This document shows positions 59,207 through 64,000 of a stretch of 64,000 bases of DNA, in pieces. Position numbers and translations under genes: made by a program. The stretch comes from Paenibacillus sp. HGH0039 (GTDB taxonomy: Bacteria; Bacillota; Bacilli; Paenibacillales; NBRC-103111). The stretch's first letter is position 1, and each line of letters begins with the position of its first letter. Under the pieces are notes generated by a model that saw nothing but the letters and a program-made list of their open reading frames with translations, was not told the origin of the DNA and ran no database searches. Location: the NCBI RefSeq assembly GCF_000411255.1, contig NZ_KE150413.1, forward strand, positions 2,580,580 to 2,644,579, given 5' to 3'.

Positions 59207-61525
59207 GTGTACAGCCTGAAGAGAATACGGTTTAACCGACGCAGCGTTATTGTAACCTGGCTCATTTCCTACATAACCGTGCTGCTTGTTCCCGTTCTGA
59301 TCAACGGTGTGATTTATATGGTGACGTGGAATGTGGTCGAAACGGAAGTCAACCGGTCCAATGAAGCCGTGATCAAGCAGATGGAGCAGGCGATCGACAA
59401 TCATTTGAAAGGCATCGAAAGGCTTAGCGTCGAAATGGCGCTCAACAAGCGGCTTGCGGGGTTTATCCATGCGGGCAGCCCTCTGACGGACAACGATCAC
59501 TATGAACTGATCGGCATTGCGGGCGATCTGGGCGTATATAAGGTGGCTAACGATTTTATCGATCAGATTTATATTTATTACAAAAACAGCGATACGGTCA
59601 TATCATCCCGCGAACGCACGGACAGCCGTGCCTTGTATGAGACTTTACGCGAAAATGAAGACACGGGCTACGACGAATGGAAATCTTTTTTCGATAAAAG
59701 ATTTATCCAGGAGTATGCGCCGGTGACGCTTACGGAGAACGGCAGCAAAACCGGCGCCGTCCTGTACGCCAAATCGGTTATTCTGGACAATCCCGATCTT
59801 CCCGGCGGTGTCATTCTTTTTGTGATCAAAGAGTCCAAGCTTCTGGCTAATCTCGCGCCGGTCCACAATGCCTCCGTGGCCGTGCTGGACCAGAAAAATC
59901 GGCTGCTGGCTTCCTCCGGCACCGGACCGAAGACCGATTATCCGGCCTACGGGGAGCTCTCCGGCAAGAGCGGGCTCGTTTACAAAGAATCGGCCGGAAG
60001 GAATCTGGCCGTGTCTTACACCACATCCGAGCAGACCGGCTGGAAGTACGTGTCGATGATGCCGGCGGAGATTTTTGACGAGAAGATGAAGCATATGTCG
60101 GTTCTTATATTTGTGAACTTGTTTTTGAGCCTCTTGATCGGGGGGGTTTTGACGTTCCTGTTCCTGAAAAAGAACTACAGCCCCATTCATGTTCTGATCC
60201 GCAATCTCTCCACCAAGTCAGGCCTGGCGTTCGAAGAAGGGTCCAACGAATACGGCTTCGTCCAGAACGCGTTGAACAACGCTTTTGCCGAGAAGGAGAA
60301 CGTCAGCCGGCGGTTGATGCAGCATCGGGATGCGATCCGGTCCCACTTTCTGCAGGGGCTTCTCAAAGGCAGGCTCGATCCCAATGTGCCGGTTCATGAA
60401 TCCCTGGCCGCTCATGATATCGGATTCCCGCATGAACACTATGCCGTCCTGCTTTTCCGGATCGATCAATTCGGAAAGTGGGACGAGCCCGGCGGAGGCG
60501 ACGCCAAAAAAATCCGGCAGATTCATTTCCTTCTGATGAACGTGGCGGAAGAAGCGGCTGCGGCCGGAAGCTGCAGTGCGGTCACTGCGGGGATAGACGA
60601 TATGCAGGCCTGCATATTGAATATCAGCCCCGAAGCCGACGAACAAGAGATCCGGCGGCTCGCTCGGCAGGTGAAAGCGTTTCTGTCGGACCATTTTCAG
60701 GTCCGGTTAACGATCGCGATCAGCGGCGTTCATGCGGGTCTCGCGGGCGTTCCTCTCGCTTATCAAGAAGCGCTGGCCGCGATGGAATACCGCATCGTCA
60801 TGGGAAGCGGGGAAGTGATCGCCTATGGGGATCTGCCCGGGGGAGACGAGTTCGGGGAGGCGGCTTTCTATTCCTATCCGATGCATGTGGAACAGCAGCT
60901 GATCAACTTCGTGAAAGCGGGGGATTTCGAGCAAGCGAATGCGCTCGTCGAACAAGTTATTGAGCGCAATGTGGTACAGAAGACGCTTTCCGTGCCGCTA
61001 AGCCGCTGTCTGCTGTTCGATCTGGTCGGCACTCTGCTCAAAGCGCTCGATGAAATCGGACTGCCGGGCAAACGGGAGCTGATCCGCGAACTGAATCCGG
61101 CCGAACGGCTGGCGGGCTCGGAGACGCTCCAGGAAATGACGGCCGGCATGCGGGAGGTACTGTCACGCGTATGCGGGTTTATCCAGGAAAGCCGCAAACC
61201 GGAGCACGATCAGCTCAGCCGGCAGGTAACGGAGTATGTGCGGCAGAACTACAGCTCGGAAAATCTGAATATCAGCATGATCGGAGAAGCGTTCGGTCTC
61301 ACGCCTTCTTATTTGTCCAAGCAGTTCAAAGCGCAGACGGGCGAAGCGCTGCTGGACGTGATCCAGAAGGTCCGTCTTGCGGAAGCCAAGAAACTGCTGT
61401 CGCAATCAAGCGACCCGATCATCGAAATTGCCCGGAAAGTCGGCTATTCCGATATCAATACCTTCAACCGGATTTTCAAAAAATTTGAAGGCGTCACGCC
61501 GGGCAAATACAAAGAAATCCTGTAG
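59207..61525 (+). CDS. Membrane-bound YesN-like AraC regulator with extracellular sensor
   Basis: This 772-residue one-component receptor has a basic start (YSLKRIRFNRR), a membrane helix (VTWLISYITVLLVPVLING), an extracellular dCache-like sensor of about 260 residues, and a second helix near residue 300 (LIFVNLFLSLLIGGVLTFLFL). A cytosolic linker and C-terminal AraC domain follow (ISMIGEAFGLTPSYLSKQF, then IEIARKVGYSDINTFNRIF). Such regulators in Paenibacillus sense extracellular sugars and control adjacent ABC importers; the gene for a binding lipoprotein follows. The start is GTG, with AAGGTGG seven bases upstream; the earlier frame start at 59141 is unsupported. A TATAAT hexamer lies at 59164-59169. 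Confidence 0.9.
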   Translation: MYSLKRIRFNRRSVIVTWLISYITVLLVPVLINGVIYMVTWNVVETEVNRSNEAVIKQMEQAIDNHLKGIERLSVEMALNKRLAGFIHAGSPLTDNDHYELIGIAGDLGVYKVANDFIDQIYIYYKNSDTVISSRERTDSRALYETLRENEDTGYDEWKSFFDKRFIQEYAPVTLTENGSKTGAVLYAKSVILDNPDLPGGVILFVIKESKLLANLAPVHNASVAVLDQKNRLLASSGTGPKTDYPAYGELSGKSGLVYKESAGRNLAVSYTTSEQTGWKYVSMMPAEIFDEKMKHMSVLIFVNLFLSLLIGGVLTFLFLKKNYSPIHVLIRNLSTKSGLAFEEGSNEYGFVQNALNNAFAEKENVSRRLMQHRDAIRSHFLQGLLKGRLDPNVPVHESLAAHDIGFPHEHYAVLLFRIDQFGKWDEPGGGDAKKIRQIHFLLMNVAEEAAAAGSCSAVTAGIDDMQACILNISPEADEQEIRRLARQVKAFLSDHFQVRLTIAISGVHAGLAGVPLAYQEALAAMEYRIVMGSGEVIAYGDLPGGDEFGEAAFYSYPMHVEQQLINFVKAGDFEQANALVEQVIERNVVQKTLSVPLSRCLLFDLVGTLLKALDEIGLPGKRELIRELNPAERLAGSETLQEMTAGMREVLSRVCGFIQESRKPEHDQLSRQVTEYVRQNYSSENLNISMIGEAFGLTPSYLSKQFKAQTGEALLDVIQKVRLAEAKKLLSQSSDPIIEIARKVGYSDINTFNRIFKKFEGVTPGKYKEIL

Positions 61526-61730
61526 AAGCCGCCGCGTGCGGTTTTTACGCTTTTGTGCGCTTTTTACAGACGGATTGCGGTTTTTACAGGCTGCCGGTCA
61601 ACCCGGATTTCGGCAAATTGATGGGCCATTCCGGTTTTTGAAGATATCTATTGGAGGCGGCGGCAAGTCATACTGACACTGAGATGCGCGACGCAACCGT
61701 GCATCCGTGATTTTGAAGAGGAGGGTTTGC
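61526..61730. other. Intergenic region with three phased direct repeats
   Basis: The core TGCGGTTTTTAC or TGCGCTTTTTACAG occurs at 61537-61548, 61556-61569 and 61576-61589, spaced 19 and 20 bases. Direct repeats near helical-turn spacing are how AraC proteins often bind. They lie between the AraC gene and the binding-protein gene it may control. A weak terminator-like GCCGC...GCGG hairpin precedes them. Confidence 0.55.
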
Positions 61731-63356
61731 ATGGTCAGACATTCGGGAAGAAGAAACAGCCGCTCGGGTATCATCGTCATTCTGGCAGCTTCGGTTATGC
61801 TCGCAGCTTGTTCGGCCGGTGGAAGAGGAGGGAAGGAAGAGAAACAATCGGCGGTGGATTCGGAACCCGGCAAATACCCGGTTCGTGCGGAAGAAACGCT
61901 AACCTCGTGGGAGCCGATGGATACGAACCTTTCCGCGTTCGTAACGAATCTGGCAGACTCGCCGTTCGGCAAACAGCTGGAGAAAGAAACGGGCATCAAA
62001 GTCAAGTACACGCACCCGGCGGACGGTCAGTCCAAAGACCAGTTCAATCTCTTGATCGCATCCAACAATTTGCCCGATGTGATCGAGTACAACTGGAGCG
62101 GCGGCAGCGGATCGTACCCGGGCGGACCGGAGAAAGCCATCGCCGATAAGGTGATCATTCCGCTCAATTCGTATATCGACAAGTACGCCCCGAACTTGAA
62201 AAAGCTGCTTGAGAAAGACAAAGAGCTGGACAAAATGATCAAAACGGACAGCGGTAATTATTACGTGTTTCCGATGATCCGCCCGGAGAACGGTCTCGTA
62301 TTCCGGGGACCCATGATCCGCAAGGACTGGCTGGACGAATTGAAATTGGACGTTCCGGTGACGATCGACGACTGGTACACCGTTTTGAAAGCGTTTAAAG
62401 AGCGCAAAGGGGCGGCCTCGCCGTTTTCCGCCTTATACCAGAACGAGTTTAACATCCAGGACGCTTTTATCGGCGCCTACAAAACGGCAAACCGTTACTA
62501 TATCGACGACCAGGGAAAAGTCAGATACGGGCCGGTCGACCCTCAATTCAAAGAGGCGCTGACGCTTCTGCGCAAGTGGTATGCGGAAGGGCTGATCGAT
62601 AAAGATTTTGCCCTCAATACGGATTCCAAATCACTGGATACGAAAATGCTGAACGACAGCACCGGTGCGACGGTTCATCTCCTGAGCGGCGGAATGGGAA
62701 GATGGATGGATACGGGAAAGAAGAAGAACCCGAATTTTCAGCTCGTCGCCGCTCCTTATCCGACGCTGACCAAAGGCGAGCGACCGTTCATCGGCCAGCG
62801 GGATTTCAAGTATAATCCGGCTGCCAGCAAAGCGGTTTCCGATGCCTCTAAAAATCCGGAGCTGGCCGTGAGGTGGCTGGATTACGCGTACGGTGAGAAG
62901 GGCAGTCTGCTTTTTAACTTCGGGACGGAAGGCGACAGCTATACCCTGAACAACGGCACGCCCGCATTTACCGATAAAATAGCGAAGGACGGGAAATACA
63001 CCCTTCAGCAAATGATTTCCCAATACACGAAACCGAACGGCCCTTACCTCGGGGACAGCCGGAAGAACTTCAATACATTCAAGCAGCAGCACGAGGCCCA
63101 GAAAATATGGTCCGAGACCGATGCGGCGAAGCATGTTATGCCGCAGTTTATTACGCCGACGGTAGAGGAGAGCAAAGAAATCGCCAAGCTGAACACGGCT
63201 ATTACGAGCTACAAGGAAGAAATGTTTATCAAGTTCGTGATGGGAAAAGAGCCTCTGGATAAATTCGACGAGTACGTAAAGCGGATCAAGGAGATGGGGA
63301 TCGATAAGGTGACGAAGATTTACCAGGATGCCTTCGACCGCTACAACAAGCGCTAA
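61731..63356 (+). CDS. ABC transporter solute-binding lipoprotein (LplA-like)
   Basis: The 541-residue protein has a lipoprotein signal with lipobox LAACS (lipid Cys at about 28), a charged linker, and a large extracellular solute-binding domain. The latter has GIKVKYTHPADGQSKDQFNLLIASNNLPDVI, typical of carbohydrate-binding LplA-type proteins. ATG 61731 follows GAGGAGGG; the frame opens at 61707. It probably delivers an oligosaccharide to the permease encoded next and is under control of the upstream AraC receptor (inference). Confidence 0.9.
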   Translation: MVRHSGRRNSRSGIIVILAASVMLAACSAGGRGGKEEKQSAVDSEPGKYPVRAEETLTSWEPMDTNLSAFVTNLADSPFGKQLEKETGIKVKYTHPADGQSKDQFNLLIASNNLPDVIEYNWSGGSGSYPGGPEKAIADKVIIPLNSYIDKYAPNLKKLLEKDKELDKMIKTDSGNYYVFPMIRPENGLVFRGPMIRKDWLDELKLDVPVTIDDWYTVLKAFKERKGAASPFSALYQNEFNIQDAFIGAYKTANRYYIDDQGKVRYGPVDPQFKEALTLLRKWYAEGLIDKDFALNTDSKSLDTKMLNDSTGATVHLLSGGMGRWMDTGKKKNPNFQLVAAPYPTLTKGERPFIGQRDFKYNPAASKAVSDASKNPELAVRWLDYAYGEKGSLLFNFGTEGDSYTLNNGTPAFTDKIAKDGKYTLQQMISQYTKPNGPYLGDSRKNFNTFKQQHEAQKIWSETDAAKHVMPQFITPTVEESKEIAKLNTAITSYKEEMFIKFVMGKEPLDKFDEYVKRIKEMGIDKVTKIYQDAFDRYNKR

Positions 63357-63451
63357 TAACATGTTTTGCGGCAGCCCGTTAATCGGATTTTACCGTGTGA
63401 ACAAGTACGTCTCACGGCCGGAGCTGCCGATACGAACGGAGGAATTGTGTC

Positions 63452-64000
63452 ATGGCTGCCATAAATCAGGAAGCTCTGCCGTACCCGGCCGCAAAAAAAC
63501 AGGCCCGGACCGGCCTCCTGCTCGATATCCGCAAAAACAAACTTTTGTACGTGATGCTGCTGCCGGTGCTGCTTTACTATGCCGTCTTTCACTATGCCCC
63601 CATGTACGGCGCGATTATCGCTTTTAAAGATTTCTCGCCGAGGCTGGGCATCTGGGGAAGCGAATGGGTCGGATTCGCCCATTTCGAGAGTTTTTTCTCC
63701 GGGGCTTATTTCTGGAGGACGATCAAAAATACGATTCTGATCAGCTTGAACGAACTTGTCTTCGGATTTCCGGCGCCGATCATTCTGGCCCTGCTGCTGA
63801 ACGAAGTGCGGAACTCGGTTTTTAAGCGGACGGTTCAGACCGTGACTTACATGCCTTATTTTATTTCCCTCGTCGTGATCTGCGGCATCATTAAAGATTT
63901 TACGGCCAGCAGCGGCGTCATTAACGATATCATCGCTTTTTTCGGCGGCGAACGCTTAACGCTTCTGCTGGAACCGGAGTGGTTTCGTACCATTTATGTG
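63452..64000 (+). CDS. ABC transporter permease (LplB-like), 3' end outside the window
   Basis: The first 183 residues are visible and the frame is open to the edge. After a polar N-terminus, membrane helices begin with KLLYVMLLPVLLYYAVFHYA. The LplB pattern PMYGAIIAFKDFSPRLGIWGS is followed by the typical FWRTIKNTILISLNELVFGFPAPIILALLLNEV. It belongs to the MalF-type permeases of carbohydrate importers. ACGGAGG lies ahead of the ATG. It follows the binding-protein gene by 95 bases, with the second permease gene expected beyond the window. Confidence 0.9.
   Translation, partial: MAAINQEALPYPAAKKQARTGLLLDIRKNKLLYVMLLPVLLYYAVFHYAPMYGAIIAFKDFSPRLGIWGSEWVGFAHFESFFSGAYFWRTIKNTILISLNELVFGFPAPIILALLLNEVRNSVFKRTVQTVTYMPYFISLVVICGIIKDFTASSGVINDIIAFFGGERLTLLLEPEWFRTIYV

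Overview
The window reads as chromosome from a Paenibacillus-like, spore-forming member of the Bacillota. Evidence: about half G+C, strong AGGAGG-type ribosome binding sites, frequent GTG/TTG starts, a pdaA cortex gene behind a sigma-G-type promoter, a GH46 chitosanase, a membrane-bound YesN-type AraC regulator next to an Lpl-type ABC importer, and several DMT and MFS transporters. No rRNA, tRNA, CRISPR array or intact prophage was seen. The only mobile DNA recognised is a truncated IS1595-type transposase near 35.6-35.9 kb.

Layout. 0-2.5 kb: iron-siderophore uptake (a lipoprotein receptor and an AraC regulator fused to a receptor-like domain, each behind a Fur box). 2.7-8 kb: DMT transporter, secreted GH16 glucanase, aldo/keto reductase and an orphan histidine kinase. 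8-12.3 kb: an oxalate-decarboxylase-type bicupin with a decayed DoxX gene behind it, divergent from a Fur-boxed AraC regulator and an MFS exporter. 12.3-15.3 kb: GNAT acetyltransferase, FAD oxidoreductase and TetR, with duplicated operators. 15.5-21.1 kb: chitosanase, a DMT/DeoR divergent pair, an MFS/ArsR divergent pair. 21.4-26.8 kb: KimA-type potassium importer, then a heme oxygenase-bacteriophytochrome operon. 26.8-34.1 kb: secreted protein of unknown role, mntH with an MntR-like site, hflX behind a leader-peptide/terminator module, flavin-dependent oxidase, and a TetR-NAD(P) reductase pair sharing one operator type. 34.1-36.4 kb: PhzF enzyme, gene fragments and the transposase remnant. 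36.4-46.7 kb: PPC-domain exoprotein, ABC-F ATPase, AraC, two VOC proteins, overlapping adaA and SPL-type radical SAM genes, zinc metallopeptidase, pdaA and a stalk-domain protein. 47-52.4 kb: SDR, oleate hydratase, and a PepSY-SbnA-MFS group that looks like part of a metallophore system. 52.6-59 kb: PpiC-like foldase, beta-helix carbohydrate enzyme, GNAT, an Oxygenase-NA type 2OG-Fe(II) enzyme and a DMT transporter. 59.2-64 kb: YesN-type regulator, lipoprotein binding protein and the start of its permease.

Themes. Metal and iron handling recurs: three Fur boxes, an MntR-like site, SbnA and an exporter. Regulation by ligand-sensing regulators next to their targets also recurs. The observations most worth testing are the leader-peptide attenuator before hflX, the phytochrome whose GGDEF motif has become SGGTF, the SbnA-like synthase without SbnB, and three phased direct repeats before the binding-protein gene. 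No complete unknown system was found; the novelty is in variants and regulatory elements. All functions come from reading the sequence and family knowledge, without database searches.
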